Shown here: positions 22,979 through 32,143 of the stretch, piece after piece | Numbering within the stretch: position 1 is the stretch's first letter | Layout of the letters: each line of letters opens with the position of its first letter | Assembly: GCF_015159745.1 (NCBI RefSeq) | Contig: NZ_JADDOJ010000004.1 | Span: forward strand, 28,004 to 92,003 | DNA: 64,000 bases | Direction: 5' to 3' | Source: Ramlibacter aquaticus | GTDB lineage: Bacteria; Pseudomonadota; Gammaproteobacteria; Burkholderiales; Burkholderiaceae_C | The notes under the pieces: model-generated | The model's input: the letters and a program-made list of their open reading frames with translations, nothing else | Database searches by the model: none | What the model was told of the DNA's origin: nothing | Translations under genes and position numbers: made by a program

Positions 22979-24499
22979 ATGAACCTGAACGACCCCACCG
23001 TCGGCGTCGTGGGGACGGGTGCCATGGGCCGGGGAATCGCGCAGATCGCGGCCCAGGCCGGCAGCACCGTCCTGCTCCACGATGCCCAGCCCGCCGCCGT
23101 CGAGAAGGCGCGCACCGAAATCTGTGCCCAATGGGACCGCCTGCTCGAAAAGGGCCGCATGGACGAGGCCGCCGTGCAGGCCTGCAAGCAGCGGCTGAAG
23201 CCGGCCGATGGCCTGCAGGGGCTGGCCAGCTGCGACCTGGTGATCGAAGCCATCGTCGAAAAGCTGGAAGCCAAGAAGTCGCTGTTCGCGCAGCTCGAGG
23301 AGATCCTTCGGCCCGACGCGGTGCTGGCCACCAACACCTCCTCGCTTTCCGTCACCGCGATCGCGGCCGGCCTGAAGGCGCCCCAGCGCGTCGCGGGCTA
23401 CCACTTCTTCAACCCGGTGCCGCTGATGAAGGTGGTCGAGGTCATCGCCGGCCTGAAGACCGACCCGGCGGTGTGCGAGGGACTGTCGGCCTTCGCCCGC
23501 AAGATGGGCCACACCCCGGTGCAGGCCCAGGACACCCCCGGCTTCATCGTCAACCACGCCGGCCGCGGCTACGGCACCGAGGCCCTGCGCCTGGTGGGTG
23601 AAGGCGTGGCGGACTTCGCCACGGTAGACCGCATCCTGCGCGACCAGGCCGGCTTCAAGCTCGGCCCCTTCGAGCTGATGGACCTCACCGCGCTGGACGT
23701 GTCGCACCCGGTCATGGAATCCATCTACCACCAGTACTACGAGGAAGCCCGCTACCGCCCCAGCGTGATCACCGCGCAGCGCCTGGCGGGCGGCGTGCTG
23801 GGACGCAAGACGGCCGACGGCTTCTACCGCTACGAGGGCGGCAAGGCCGTGGTGCCCGCCGAACCGCCGGTGCCGCAGGTGGCGGAGCTGCCGCCCGTGT
23901 GGGTCTCCACCCGCGCTGCGCGCCGGGCCGAGCTGTACCAGCTGCTCAAGGACCTGGGCGCGAAGATCGAGACCGGCCAGTCGCCCTCGCTCCACGCCCT
24001 GACCGTGGTCGCGCCGCTGGGCTTCGACGTCACCACCGTGGCGGTGGTCGAACGGCTGGACCCGGCCCGCACCGTGGGCATCGACATGCTGATCGACGAC
24101 GCGGCCACCAAGCGCCGCGTGCTGGCCACCAACCCGGCCACGCGCGAGGACATGCGCGACGCCGCGCACGCGCTGTTCGCGCGCGACGGCAAGCCGGTGA
24201 GCGTGATCCGCGATTCGGGCGGCTTCGTCACGCAGCGCGTGGTCGCCACCATCGTCAACATCGCCGCGGATATCTGCCAGCAGCGCATCTGCAGCCCCAA
24301 GGACCTGGAGCTGGCCGTGACGCTGGGCCTGGGCTACCCGCTAGGCCCGCTGGCCATGGGCGACCGCTGGGGCCCCTCCAACATCCTCGAGGTGCTCTTC
24401 AACATGCAGACCGTCTACGGCGACCCGCGCTACCGCCCCAGCCCCTGGCTGCGCCGGCGCGGCGCCATCGGCCTGTCGCTGCTGCACGAGGAACCCTGA
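22979..24499 (+). CDS. paaH: 3-hydroxyacyl-CoA dehydrogenase (PaaH-like)
   Basis: The 506-residue product has an NAD-binding Rossmann domain (GVVGTGAMGRGIAQIAAQAG, residues 9-28) and two C-terminal 3HCDH modules. ATNTSSLSVTAIA and the catalytic YHFFNPVPLMKVVEVI identify the family. Length and double C-terminal domain fit PaaH, which oxidises 3-hydroxyadipyl-CoA in phenylacetate breakdown. No other paa genes are in the window except possibly the neighbour, so a general beta-oxidation role remains possible. Confidence 0.85.
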   Translation: MNLNDPTVGVVGTGAMGRGIAQIAAQAGSTVLLHDAQPAAVEKARTEICAQWDRLLEKGRMDEAAVQACKQRLKPADGLQGLASCDLVIEAIVEKLEAKKSLFAQLEEILRPDAVLATNTSSLSVTAIAAGLKAPQRVAGYHFFNPVPLMKVVEVIAGLKTDPAVCEGLSAFARKMGHTPVQAQDTPGFIVNHAGRGYGTEALRLVGEGVADFATVDRILRDQAGFKLGPFELMDLTALDVSHPVMESIYHQYYEEARYRPSVITAQRLAGGVLGRKTADGFYRYEGGKAVVPAEPPVPQVAELPPVWVSTRAARRAELYQLLKDLGAKIETGQSPSLHALTVVAPLGFDVTTVAVVERLDPARTVGIDMLIDDAATKRRVLATNPATREDMRDAAHALFARDGKPVSVIRDSGGFVTQRVVATIVNIAADICQQRICSPKDLELAVTLGLGYPLGPLAMGDRWGPSNILEVLFNMQTVYGDPRYRPSPWLRRRGAIGLSLLHEEP

Positions 24500-24505
24500 C
24501 CCGCC

Positions 24506-25285
24506 ATGGCCGCCGAACTCAAGAGCCGCAGCGAAGGCCGCACCCTGGTGCTGTCCATCAGCAACCCCGAGAACCGCAATGCGCTGGGCCCGGAAATCTA
24601 CGCCGCCGGCGTCGAGGCCCTGAACGCCGCCGACTCCAACCCGGAGGTGCGCAGCGTGGTGATCACGGGCGAAGGCAGCACCTTCTGCGCCGGCGGCAAC
24701 CTGCAGCGGCTGCTGGGCAACCGGCAGAAGCCGCCCGAGGTGCAGGCGCAGAGCATCGAGGGCCTGCACGGCTGGATCGAGGCGATCCGCACCTTCCCCA
24801 AGCCCGTGATCGCGGCCGTGGAAGGCGCCGCCGCGGGCGCCGGGTTCTCGCTGGCGCTGGCCTGCGACCTGATCGTCGCGGCCCATGACGCGGTCTTCGT
24901 GATGGCCTACAGCGGCGTGGGCCTCTCGCCCGACGGCGGCGCCAGCTGGTCGCTCGCCCATGCTCTGCCGCGCCAGCTGGCCAGCGAGCTGCTCATGGGG
25001 GGCGAGCGCACCACGGCCGAGCGCCTGCACGCGCTGGGCGTGGTCAACCGCATCGCTGGCAACGGCGAAGCCCTGGCCGAAGCCCTAAACCTGGCCGAGC
25101 GCCTGAACGCGCGCGCGCCCAACGTGATGGCCAGCATCAAGGAATTGCTGGGCGACGCCGACGGCGCGACGCTCAACCGCCACCTGGCGGCCGAGCGCGA
25201 CCATTTCGTTCGCAACCTGCACCACCCCAATGCCGGCATCGGCATCGAGGCCTTCCTCGGCAAGCGCAAGCCCGACTACCGGTAG
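24506..25285 (+). CDS. enoyl-CoA hydratase/isomerase family protein
   Basis: The 259-residue crotonase-fold protein has STFCAGGNLQRLL (oxyanion-hole loop near residue 65), AAVEGAAAGAGFSLALACDLIVA near residue 110, and SPDGGASWSLAHALPRQLASELLMGGE. The second catalytic Glu of classic hydratases (GxxxxxxGGxxxL) is replaced by Asp at SPDGGAS, so it may be an isomerase or a hydrolase of the oxepin-CoA type. It starts 6 bp after paaH and is probably co-transcribed with it. Confidence 0.88.
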   Translation: MAAELKSRSEGRTLVLSISNPENRNALGPEIYAAGVEALNAADSNPEVRSVVITGEGSTFCAGGNLQRLLGNRQKPPEVQAQSIEGLHGWIEAIRTFPKPVIAAVEGAAAGAGFSLALACDLIVAAHDAVFVMAYSGVGLSPDGGASWSLAHALPRQLASELLMGGERTTAERLHALGVVNRIAGNGEALAEALNLAERLNARAPNVMASIKELLGDADGATLNRHLAAERDHFVRNLHHPNAGIGIEAFLGKRKPDYR

Positions 25286-25338
25286 CCGGGTCCCACAGGC
25301 GACAGCCCCTGCCGCGGCAGTCACTCAAACGACAGACC

Positions 25339-26058
25339 ATGGACGACCCCATTCTTACCATCGAGGAACGCGAGGCGATCAATTCCGGTCGCTGGTTTTC
25401 CCAACTCTCACCGTCCCTGCGCCACGACATCCTGCGATGCGCCTACGTCAAACGCTACAAGGACGCCGACCTGATCTGCGCGCGCGGCGACCCGGCCGAG
25501 GCGTGGAGCGCGGTGGCGCGCGGCGCCGTGCGCGTGAGCTCGACCTCGATCACCGGCAAGCAGGTCACGCTGACCTACGTGGAGCCGGGGGTCTGGTTCG
25601 GCGACGTGGCGATCTTCGACGGCGAGCGCCGCACGCACGATGCCTTCGCGCATGGCGAAACCACCCTGCTCTCGGTCTCGCGCGGCGACTTGCGCAAGAT
25701 CCTGTCGCAGCACGTGGAGCTGTACGAGGCGCTCATGTTCCTTCAGGCGCGGCGCATACGCACCCTGTTCGGCCTGGTGGAAGACCTCAACACCCTGCCG
25801 CTGCGCGCGCGCCTGGCCAAGCAGCTCACCCACCTGGTGCGCAGCTACGGTGTGCCCTCGCTGGCCGATGGGCGCGAGGTGCGCATCGGCCTGCAGCTGG
25901 CGCAGGAGGAGCTGGCGCACCTGCTGGGCGCCTCGCGCCAGCGCGTGAACCAGGAGCTCAAGACCCTGGAGCGCGAAGAGGTCATCCGCATCGAGCCGGG
26001 CGGCCTGGTGGTGCGCAACCGCGATGCCCTGATGCGCATCATCGAAGCCGACAACTAG
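25339..26058 (+). CDS. Crp/Fnr family transcriptional regulator
   Basis: The 239-residue product has an N-terminal cyclic-nucleotide-binding fold (about residues 30-150) with GDPAEAWSAVARGAVRV and VEPGVWFGDVAIFDGERRTHDAFA. The C-terminal helix-turn-helix is QEELAHLLGASRQRVNQELKTLEREEVI. It lacks the four FNR cysteines and a clear cAMP-binding set, so the signal is unknown. It lies among acyl-CoA genes and precedes the kinase by 15 bp, which suggests it controls lipid- or aromatic-acid breakdown. Confidence 0.92.
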   Translation: MDDPILTIEEREAINSGRWFSQLSPSLRHDILRCAYVKRYKDADLICARGDPAEAWSAVARGAVRVSSTSITGKQVTLTYVEPGVWFGDVAIFDGERRTHDAFAHGETTLLSVSRGDLRKILSQHVELYEALMFLQARRIRTLFGLVEDLNTLPLRARLAKQLTHLVRSYGVPSLADGREVRIGLQLAQEELAHLLGASRQRVNQELKTLEREEVIRIEPGGLVVRNRDALMRIIEADN

Positions 26059-26073
26059 AACACGAGACCCTGC

Positions 26074-27177
26074 ATGTCTGAATTCGATCACTTCATCGGC
26101 ACGCGCGAAGTCGCGGAGAAGCACCGCTTCGACGTCGCCGCCCTTGAGAAATGGCTCAGCGGACGGCTCCCGGGCTTCCGCGGCCCGCTCCAGGTGGAGA
26201 TGTTCAAGGGCGGGCAGTCCAACCCGACCTACAAGCTGCTCACGCCCGAGCGCAGCTACGTGATGCGCGCCAAGCCCGGCCCGGTGGCCAAGCTGCTGCC
26301 CTCCGCACACGCGATCGAGCGCGAATTCGCGGTGATGTCGGGGCTGGCGGGCACAGGCGTGCCGGTGCCCAGGATGCACGTGCTGTGCGAGGACGAGGAG
26401 GTCATCGGCCGCGCGTTCTACGTGATGGAGTTCATGCAGGGCCGCGTGCTCTGGGACCAGGCCTTGCCCGGCATGACGCAGGCCCAGCGCGGCGAGATCT
26501 ACGACGAGATGAACCGCGTCATCGCGGCGCTGCACACTGTCGACTTCGCCAAGCAGGGGCTGGCGGGCTACGGCAAGCCCGGCAACTACTTCGAGCGCCA
26601 GATCGGCCGCTGGACCAAGCAGTACAAGGCGTCCACGGACGGCGCCGGCCCCATGTCGCAGCCCATCCCGGCGATGGAAAAGCTGGTCGAGTGGCTGCCT
26701 GCCCACATCCCGGCGGCCGCGCGCGACGAAAGCAAGATTTCCATCGTGCACGGCGACTACCGGCTGGACAACCTGATGTTCGACGCGCAGCAGCCGCGCA
26801 TCATCGCCGTGCTGGACTGGGAGCTGTCCACGCTGGGGCATCCGCTGGCCGACTTCAGCTACCACTGCATGGCCTGGCACATTCCGCACGGCTCCTTCCG
26901 GGGCATCGGCGGGCTGGACCTGCCCGGCCTGGGCATCCCGGCCGAAGACGACTACATGCGCCGCTACTGCGACCGCACGGGCCTGGCCACGGTGGACGAA
27001 CTCAAGGCCGACTGGAACTTCTACCTGGCCTACAACATGTTCAGGATCGCCGCGATCCTGCAGGGAATCGCCAAGCGCGTGGAGGCGGGCACCGCCTCCA
27101 GCGCCCAGGCCGCCGCATCCGGCGCCAGCGCACGGCCCATGGCCGAGCTGGCCTGGGAATTCGCCCAGAAAGCTTGA
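26074..27177 (+). CDS. phosphotransferase (APH-fold kinase, LvaA/ACAD10-like)
   Basis: The 367-residue product has an aminoglycoside-phosphotransferase fold. [13 protein letters not shown] is a Gly-rich loop, [12 protein letters not shown] is the catalytic loop with the essential Asp, and [17 protein letters not shown] holds the Mg-binding Asp. This family phosphorylates 4-hydroxyacyl-CoA intermediates in LvaA and in the kinase half of mammalian ACAD10/11. The next gene encodes an acyl-CoA dehydrogenase, the other half of the ACAD10/11 fusion. It does not look like an antibiotic-resistance enzyme. Confidence 0.9.
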   Translation: MSEFDHFIGTREVAEKHRFDVAALEKWLSGRLPGFRGPLQVEMFKGGQSNPTYKLLTPERSYVMRAKPGPVAKLLPSAHAIEREFAVMSGLAGTGVPVPRMHVLCEDEEVIGRAFYVMEFMQGRVLWDQALPGMTQAQRGEIYDEMNRVIAALHTVDFAKQGLAGYGKPGNYFERQIGRWTKQYKASTDGAGPMSQPIPAMEKLVEWLPAHIPAAARDESKISIVHGDYRLDNLMFDAQQPRIIAVLDWELSTLGHPLADFSYHCMAWHIPHGSFRGIGGLDLPGLGIPAEDDYMRRYCDRTGLATVDELKADWNFYLAYNMFRIAAILQGIAKRVEAGTASSAQAAASGASARPMAELAWEFAQKA

Positions 27178-27206
27178 GACCACCGGGCATCAACGAGGAA
27201 GACAAG

Positions 27207-28481
27207 ATGGACTTCGATTACTCCCCCAAGACGCGTGAACTGCAGGCCCGCCTGAAGAAGTTCATGAACGACCACATCTACCCGGCCGAAAAGGAAGTCG
27301 AGGCGGAACTCGAGGCCAACACCAAGGCCGGCAAGCGCTGGACGCCGCTGCAGACCATCGAGAAGCTCAAGCCCAAGGCCCGGGCCGCCGGCCTGTGGAA
27401 CCTGTTCCTGCCCGTGGACAGCGCGCAGGCCTCGGGCTACGACGGCGCCGGCCTGACCAACCAGGAGTACGCGCCGCTGGCCGAGATCATGGGCGCGGTG
27501 CCCTGGTCCAGCGAGGTGTTCAACTGCTCGGCGCCCGACACCGGCAACATGGAGACCATCGCCCGCTACGGCTCGCCCGAGCTGCGCGCGCTCTGGCTCA
27601 AGCCCCTGCTGGAAGGCGAGATCCGTTCGGCCTTCGCGATGACCGAGCCGGAGGTCGCCTCCTCGGACGCGACCAATATCTGCACCCGCATCGAGCGCCA
27701 GGGCGACGAGTACGTGATCAACGGCCACAAGTGGTGGATCTCCGGCGCCGGCGACCCGCGCTGCCAGGTCTTCATCACCATGGGCAAGACCGACCCGGAA
27801 GCGCCCCGCCACTCGCAGCAGAGCATGATCATCGTGCCCGCCAACACCCCCGGCATCCGCATCGTGCGGCCGCTGACGGTGATGGGCTACGACGACGCGC
27901 CGCACGGCCACGTGGAGATGTATTTCGAGAACGTGCGCGTGCCGGCCGCCAACATCCTGCTGGGTGAGGGCCGTGGCTTCGAGATCGCCCAGGGCCGCCT
28001 GGGCCCCGGCCGCATCCACCACTGCATGCGCCTGATCGGCCTGGCCGAGCGCGCGCTGGAACTGATGTGCCGCCGCGCCCTCTCGCGCACCGCCTTCGGC
28101 AAGACCGTGGCGCAGCAGAGCGTGACGCAGGAGCGCATCGCCGAGGCGCGCTGCAAGATCGACATGGCGCGCCTGCTCACCCTGAAGGCCGCCTGGATGA
28201 TGGACACCGCAGGCAACAAGGTCGCCCGCACCGAGATCGCGATGATCAAGGTGGTGGCGCCCAACATGGCCCTGGACGTGATCGACTGGGCGATGCAGGT
28301 GCACGGCGGCGGCGGCATGAGCGGTGACTTCCCGCTCGCCTCGGCCTGGGCGCATGCCCGCACGCTGCGCTTCGCCGACGGCCCGGACGAAGTGCACCGC
28401 GCCGCCATCGCCAAGTGGGAGCTGGGCAAGTACGGCGCCTACGGCGCCGACGCCCAGGTGCCGGTCACGCGCGGCGGCTGA
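27207..28481 (+). CDS. acyl-CoA dehydrogenase (ACAD10/11 type)
   Basis: The 424-residue flavoprotein begins [20 protein letters not shown]. The FAD/substrate segments are [39 protein letters not shown] and [23 protein letters not shown]. The C-terminal helical part ends [22 protein letters not shown] proteins oxidise the alpha,beta bond of acyl-CoAs. Pairing with an APH-fold kinase suggests a substrate phosphorylated at C4. CAACGAGGAAG is the ribosome-binding site, and the start is 29 bp after the kinase stop. Confidence 0.94.
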   Translation: MDFDYSPKTRELQARLKKFMNDHIYPAEKEVEAELEANTKAGKRWTPLQTIEKLKPKARAAGLWNLFLPVDSAQASGYDGAGLTNQEYAPLAEIMGAVPWSSEVFNCSAPDTGNMETIARYGSPELRALWLKPLLEGEIRSAFAMTEPEVASSDATNICTRIERQGDEYVINGHKWWISGAGDPRCQVFITMGKTDPEAPRHSQQSMIIVPANTPGIRIVRPLTVMGYDDAPHGHVEMYFENVRVPAANILLGEGRGFEIAQGRLGPGRIHHCMRLIGLAERALELMCRRALSRTAFGKTVAQQSVTQERIAEARCKIDMARLLTLKAAWMMDTAGNKVARTEIAMIKVVAPNMALDVIDWAMQVHGGGGMSGDFPLASAWAHARTLRFADGPDEVHRAAIAKWELGKYGAYGADAQVPVTRGG

Positions 28482-28520
28482 GCGCCCGCGCCCTGGCCCT
28501 GCGGGGCCGGGGCGGGCGGA

Positions 28521-29210
28521 TCACCCCGGAAAGGCGGCCAGCGCGCGCTCGCAGGCCGCGCTGAAGACCGCCGAGGCGTGCTGCAGCGTGGGCAGCCGCG
28601 CCGGGTTCAGGGCCATGCGCAGGTAAGCCTTGCCGTTCATCACCAGCAGCAGCATCGGGTCTTCCGGCGACGGGCCGGGCTGCGGCCAGTGCATCAGGCT
28701 GTCGGCCAGAGACGCATCCAGCAGCGCCTGCGCGGTTTCGCGCCGGTCCGACAGCACGCTGAAACGCTTCCAGAACTCGATGGGCAGGGTGTCCCAGCCC
28801 ACCTCGTCGTAGATGGAGAGCCAGCGCATTTCCTCGGGCATGGACGAATCCAGCGAGGTCTGCAGGCTGTCGGTGTACATCCGGTAGGCCTGGCGCTCCA
28901 GCTGGTCCTTCAGGGCGCGGTTGATCACCAGCACGGCCACCCCAGGCGCCAGGCCCAGTTCGGCCCGCGCACGCAGCTCGTCATGGTTGCGGATGTAGCC
29001 GCGGGTGGACGGGCCGATCTGCAGGCGCCAGGGCCGCCCCTGCACCTGCCCCTCCAGCGTCATGCCTTGCCCGGCATCGGCACGCAGGTCCCAGCCCTGG
29101 CTCGCCGCCCATTGGGAGACGGGGCCCAGCGCCGACGGCGCAGCGGCCGACGGCTTGCCTCCCGCCAGGTCGTTCGACCGGCCGAAGGCTTTCTTGATGC
29201 GATCGAACAT
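28521..29210 (-). CDS. hypothetical protein (229 aa)
   Basis: I recognise no family. The frame extends 92 codons upstream into the next gene, but the ATG at 29210 gives a plausible N-terminus MFDRIKKAFGRS, an amphipathic basic helix. A Ser/Ala-rich linker to residue 30 follows, then a globular domain with ALGPVSQWAASQGWDL, GRPWRLQIGPSTRGYIRN and LSIYDEVGWDTLPIEFWKRF. No membrane span or signal is visible. It is convergent with the acyl-CoA dehydrogenase gene and lies downstream of the H-NS gene on the same strand. Confidence 0.75.
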   Translation of the reverse strand: MFDRIKKAFGRSNDLAGGKPSAAAPSALGPVSQWAASQGWDLRADAGQGMTLEGQVQGRPWRLQIGPSTRGYIRNHDELRARAELGLAPGVAVLVINRALKDQLERQAYRMYTDSLQTSLDSSMPEEMRWLSIYDEVGWDTLPIEFWKRFSVLSDRRETAQALLDASLADSLMHWPQPGPSPEDPMLLLVMNGKAYLRMALNPARLPTLQHASAVFSAACERALAAFPG

Positions 29211-29244
29211 GAATCCCGTACGGGACTTCGGCAGGCGGCGGGCG

Positions 29245-29553
29245 TCAGCGGATCGCGAAATCGTCGCGCGACTTGCCGCGCAGCCAGGCCGGCTCGCGGC
29301 CGCGGCCCGACCAGGTCTGGCCGGTGGCGGGGTCACGGTACTTGGGCGCCACGCGGGTGCCGGCGCTGGGGCTGGCACCGCGCGGCTTGCGGCCCTTGCG
29401 GCCACTGCCGAAGATGTCTTCAGCGGACAGGCCATGCTGCTCCACCATCGCGCGCACGGCACGGACGGCGTCGGAGCGCTCGGCATCGCGCGCGGCCGCG
29501 ATCTGGGCCTCGATCTCTTGCTTCTGTTTCAGGAGTTCAGCGACAGTTGCCAT
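29245..29553 (-). CDS. H-NS-type nucleoid protein
   Basis: The 102-residue product has a helical N-terminal oligomerisation segment (LLKQKQEIEAQIAAARDAE) and a basic linker, GSGRKGRKPRGAS. It ends in the H-NS DNA-binding core KYRDPATGQTWSGRGREPAWL. It is shorter than enteric H-NS, like the BpH3/MvaT-unrelated Burkholderiales form. These proteins bind curved or AT-rich DNA and silence genes. The start is the ATG at 29553, with AGGACAACC before it. It is divergent from the sensor kinase. Confidence 0.92.
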   Translation of the reverse strand: MATVAELLKQKQEIEAQIAAARDAERSDAVRAVRAMVEQHGLSAEDIFGSGRKGRKPRGASPSAGTRVAPKYRDPATGQTWSGRGREPAWLRGKSRDDFAIR

Positions 29554-29634
29554 GGTTGTCCTTTCGTGCGGCGATTCTAAACGCCGGTCTGCTGCGAGCC
29601 GCATCCATGGCACGAATATTGCCGCGATGACTGC

Positions 29635-30861
29635 ATGCAAACAGCCGTCACTCCCCCGGCCGCACGGCGGCGCCGGCCGCTGGATCCGCTGCGCCAGGGC
29701 CAGCTCGAACTGCTGCTCGAATCCACCGGGGAAGGCGTGTTCGGCATCGACCTGGCGGGCAACTGCACCTTCATCAACCAGGCCGCGGCACGCATGCTGG
29801 GCTGGACACAGGACCAGGTGCTGGGCCGCAACATGCACGAACTGACCCACCACTCCCACGCCAACGGACAGCCCTACCCCACGCAGGACTGCCCCATCTT
29901 CAACGCCTTCCGCAGCGGCCTGCCCTGCCGCATCGACACCGAGGTGTTCTGGGACCGGACGCACCGGCCCTTCCCGGTCGAATATTCCAGCCACCCGCTG
30001 CTGGACGGCGGGGAGGTGCTGGGCGCGGTGGTCACCTTCTCCGACATCACCGGCAGGCGCCAGGCCGCCCGGGCGCTGCAGCAGGCCCACGACGAACTGG
30101 CGCGCGCCAACGACGAGCTCGAGGCGCGCGTGGCCGAGCGCACGCAGGCGCTGTCCGTGGCGCTGGGCGAGTTGCGCGAACTGGCCGCCTACTCCGAATC
30201 CGTGCGCGAGGAGGAGCGCACCCGCATCGCCCGCGAGGTCCATGACGAACTGGGCAGCCTGCTGGTGGCGCTGAAGATGGATGTGAACTGGATGGACAAG
30301 CGCCTGGGCGAACAGGGCCAGCGCAGCCCGCACGAGGCCGAGGCCATGCGCAGCCGTCTGCAGTCCAAGTGCCGCAACATGAGCCGGCTGATCGAGGCCG
30401 CGGTCGACAACGTGGGCCGCATCATCACCGACCTGCGTCCCAGCATCCTGGACCACCAGGGCCTGTGGGCGGCGCTGGAATGGCAGGCGCGCGACTTCGC
30501 GCAGTCGGCCGAGCTCTCGCTCGCCTGGGCGATGCACGGCACCGCGGGGCTGCACCTGCCCGAACCCCAGGCGATGGCCGTGTTCCGCATCTTCCAGGAG
30601 ATGCTCAGCAACGTGGGGCGCCATGCGCAGGCAGGCGCGCTGGACGTGCGCATCACCGTGCGGGCCGGCACGCTGCGGCTGCAGGTGCGCGACGACGGCC
30701 GGGGCGCGCCGGCGCAGGCCTTCCAGGCCCCGACGGCCTACGGCGTCATGGGCATGCGCGAACGCGCCCGTCATTTCGGCGGCGAGGTCACGATCCAGAG
30801 CGGGCCCGGCCGTGGCACCCGCGTGGCGCTGCGCATGCCCTTGCGGGGCGCGGCGCCATGA
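29635..30861 (+). CDS. soluble PAS-domain sensor histidine kinase (NarL-type partner)
   Basis: The 408-residue kinase has no membrane segment. A PAS domain (about residues 25-140, EGVFGIDLAGNCTFINQAAARMLGW) is joined by a coiled coil to an HisKA_3 module, where EVHDELG holds the phosphorylated H203. An HATPase_c domain follows with RDDGRGAPA and YGVMGMRERARHFGG. PAS sensing of a cytosolic signal is inferred. The stop overlaps the start of the response-regulator gene, so the pair is a two-component system. Confidence 0.94.
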   Translation: MQTAVTPPAARRRRPLDPLRQGQLELLLESTGEGVFGIDLAGNCTFINQAAARMLGWTQDQVLGRNMHELTHHSHANGQPYPTQDCPIFNAFRSGLPCRIDTEVFWDRTHRPFPVEYSSHPLLDGGEVLGAVVTFSDITGRRQAARALQQAHDELARANDELEARVAERTQALSVALGELRELAAYSESVREEERTRIAREVHDELGSLLVALKMDVNWMDKRLGEQGQRSPHEAEAMRSRLQSKCRNMSRLIEAAVDNVGRIITDLRPSILDHQGLWAALEWQARDFAQSAELSLAWAMHGTAGLHLPEPQAMAVFRIFQEMLSNVGRHAQAGALDVRITVRAGTLRLQVRDDGRGAPAQAFQAPTAYGVMGMRERARHFGGEVTIQSGPGRGTRVALRMPLRGAAP

Positions 30862-31514
30862 TCCGGGTGCTGATCGGCGACGACCACCGCGTGGTGCGCG
30901 AGGGCCTGAAACAGGTGCTGGCGGACGCCGAGGACGTGCGGGTGCAGGCCGAGGTCAGCAGCGGCCCCGAGGTGCTGGCGAAGGTGGCGGCCTGCGGCGG
31001 CACGGCCGGCCTGGACCTGGTGCTGCTGGACATCGCCCTGCCCGGCCTGGACGGCCTGGAAGTGCTGCAGGCGCTGCGCCGTGACCACCCCGGCCTGCCG
31101 GTGCTGATGCTCAGCACCTACCCGGAAGGCCAGTACGCGGTGCGCTGCATCCAGCTGGGCGCCGGCGGCTACCTCAACAAGAGCGCGGACCCCGACGACA
31201 TGGTGGCGGCGGTGCGCAAGGTGGCGGCCGGCGGCCGTTACCTGACGGCCGCCACGGCCGAAGCGCTGGCGGCCTCCGTCTGGGCGGGTGCCGGCAAGGC
31301 CGGCGGCGTCGAAGCCCTGTCGCACCGCGAACACCAGGTCTTCCGCCTGCTCACCGAAGGCATGACCGTGAGCGAAATTGGTGCACGCCTCAAGCTGGCG
31401 CCCAACACCGTGAGCACCTACCGGACGCGCGTGCTGGAAAAGACGGGCGCCCGCAACGACGTGGAACTGGCGCTGTACGCGGAGCGCCTGGCCCGCAGCG
31501 GCCTGGCCCGCTGA
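30858..31514 (+). CDS. NarL/LuxR-type response regulator
   Basis: The 218-residue regulator has a receiver domain with D8, D9, phosphorylated D58 (DLVLLDIALPG), STYP at the switch position and K108. The LuxR HTH domain at residues 150-212 contains LSHREHQVFRLL, MTVSEIGARLKLAPNTVSTYR and VLEKTGARND. It is translationally coupled to its kinase at ATGA. A CGTGTAG/CTACACG palindrome lies just after its stop and before cynS, so cyanate genes could be its targets. Confidence 0.94.
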   Translation: MIRVLIGDDHRVVREGLKQVLADAEDVRVQAEVSSGPEVLAKVAACGGTAGLDLVLLDIALPGLDGLEVLQALRRDHPGLPVLMLSTYPEGQYAVRCIQLGAGGYLNKSADPDDMVAAVRKVAAGGRYLTAATAEALAASVWAGAGKAGGVEALSHREHQVFRLLTEGMTVSEIGARLKLAPNTVSTYRTRVLEKTGARNDVELALYAERLARSGLAR

Positions 31515-31524
31515 TGCGCCGGGC

Positions 31525-31546
31525 CGTGTAGGGCTGGCACTACACG
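31525..31546. promoter_or_regulatory. palindrome between response regulator and cynS
   Basis: Inverted repeat CGTGTAG-N8-CTACACG, perfect over 7 bp on each arm. It lies 10 bp after the response-regulator stop and 123 bp before cynS. There is no T-run, so it is a better operator than terminator. NarL-type regulators bind such spaced inverted repeats. Confidence 0.45.
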
Positions 31547-31668
31547 CTGTCGCCGCAGCCCCCGCGATCTTGCGCACCCGACCCCCTGCCGGCCCGGGCT
31601 GGTCCGCAGCTTGCGTAGGCCTCCCTATCGCGTCTGCCTTTTTCCCCATTTTCGACAACGGAGTCCCC

Positions 31669-32112
31669 ATGAACCGCAACGACGTCACCGAGAAGATCAT
31701 CGCCACCAAGGTGTCCAAAGGCCTCAAGTGGGAGGACATCGCCAAGAAGGTCGGCCTCAGCAAGGAGTGGGTCACGGCCGGCTGCCTGGGCCAGATGACC
31801 TTCGACGAGAAGCAGGCCAAGGTGCTGGGCCGCATCTTCGGCCTCAACGCCGAGGAGCAGAAGTGGCTGCAGGTGGTGCCGTACAAGGGCTCGCTGCCCA
31901 CCCCCGTGCCCACCGACCCGCTGATCTACCGCTGGTACGAGATCGTCAGCGTCTACGGCACCACGATCAAGGAATTGATCCACGAGGAATTCGGCGACGG
32001 GATCATGAGTGCGATCGACTTCAGCATGGACATCGTGCGCCAGCCCGATCCCAAGGGCGACCGCGTCAACGTGGTGCTCTCGGGCAAGTTCCTGCCCTAC
32101 AAGCAGTACTGA
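31669..32112 (+). CDS. cynS: cyanate hydratase (cyanase)
   Basis: The 147-residue enzyme converts cyanate and bicarbonate to ammonia and CO2. It has an N-terminal HTH-like domain (LKWEDIAKKVGLSKEWV) and the C-terminal catalytic domain. The catalytic residues are visible: R88 and E91 in DPLIYRWYEIVSVYG, and S114 in GIMSAIDFSMDI. ACGGAGTC lies before the ATG. Length is nearly identical to E. coli CynS. It is followed 31 bp later by an ABC-transporter operon on the same strand, rather than by the usual cynABD genes. Confidence 0.97.
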   Translation: MNRNDVTEKIIATKVSKGLKWEDIAKKVGLSKEWVTAGCLGQMTFDEKQAKVLGRIFGLNAEEQKWLQVVPYKGSLPTPVPTDPLIYRWYEIVSVYGTTIKELIHEEFGDGIMSAIDFSMDIVRQPDPKGDRVNVVLSGKFLPYKQY

Positions 32113-32143
32113 TCTTCATCCACCCCCCGCCCCGAGGATCACG

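Noticed and set aside
26074..27177. Aminoglycoside resistance gene
   Set aside because: The fold is shared, but context (acyl-CoA dehydrogenase, Crp regulator) and the LvaA/ACAD10-like sequence type point to metabolism.
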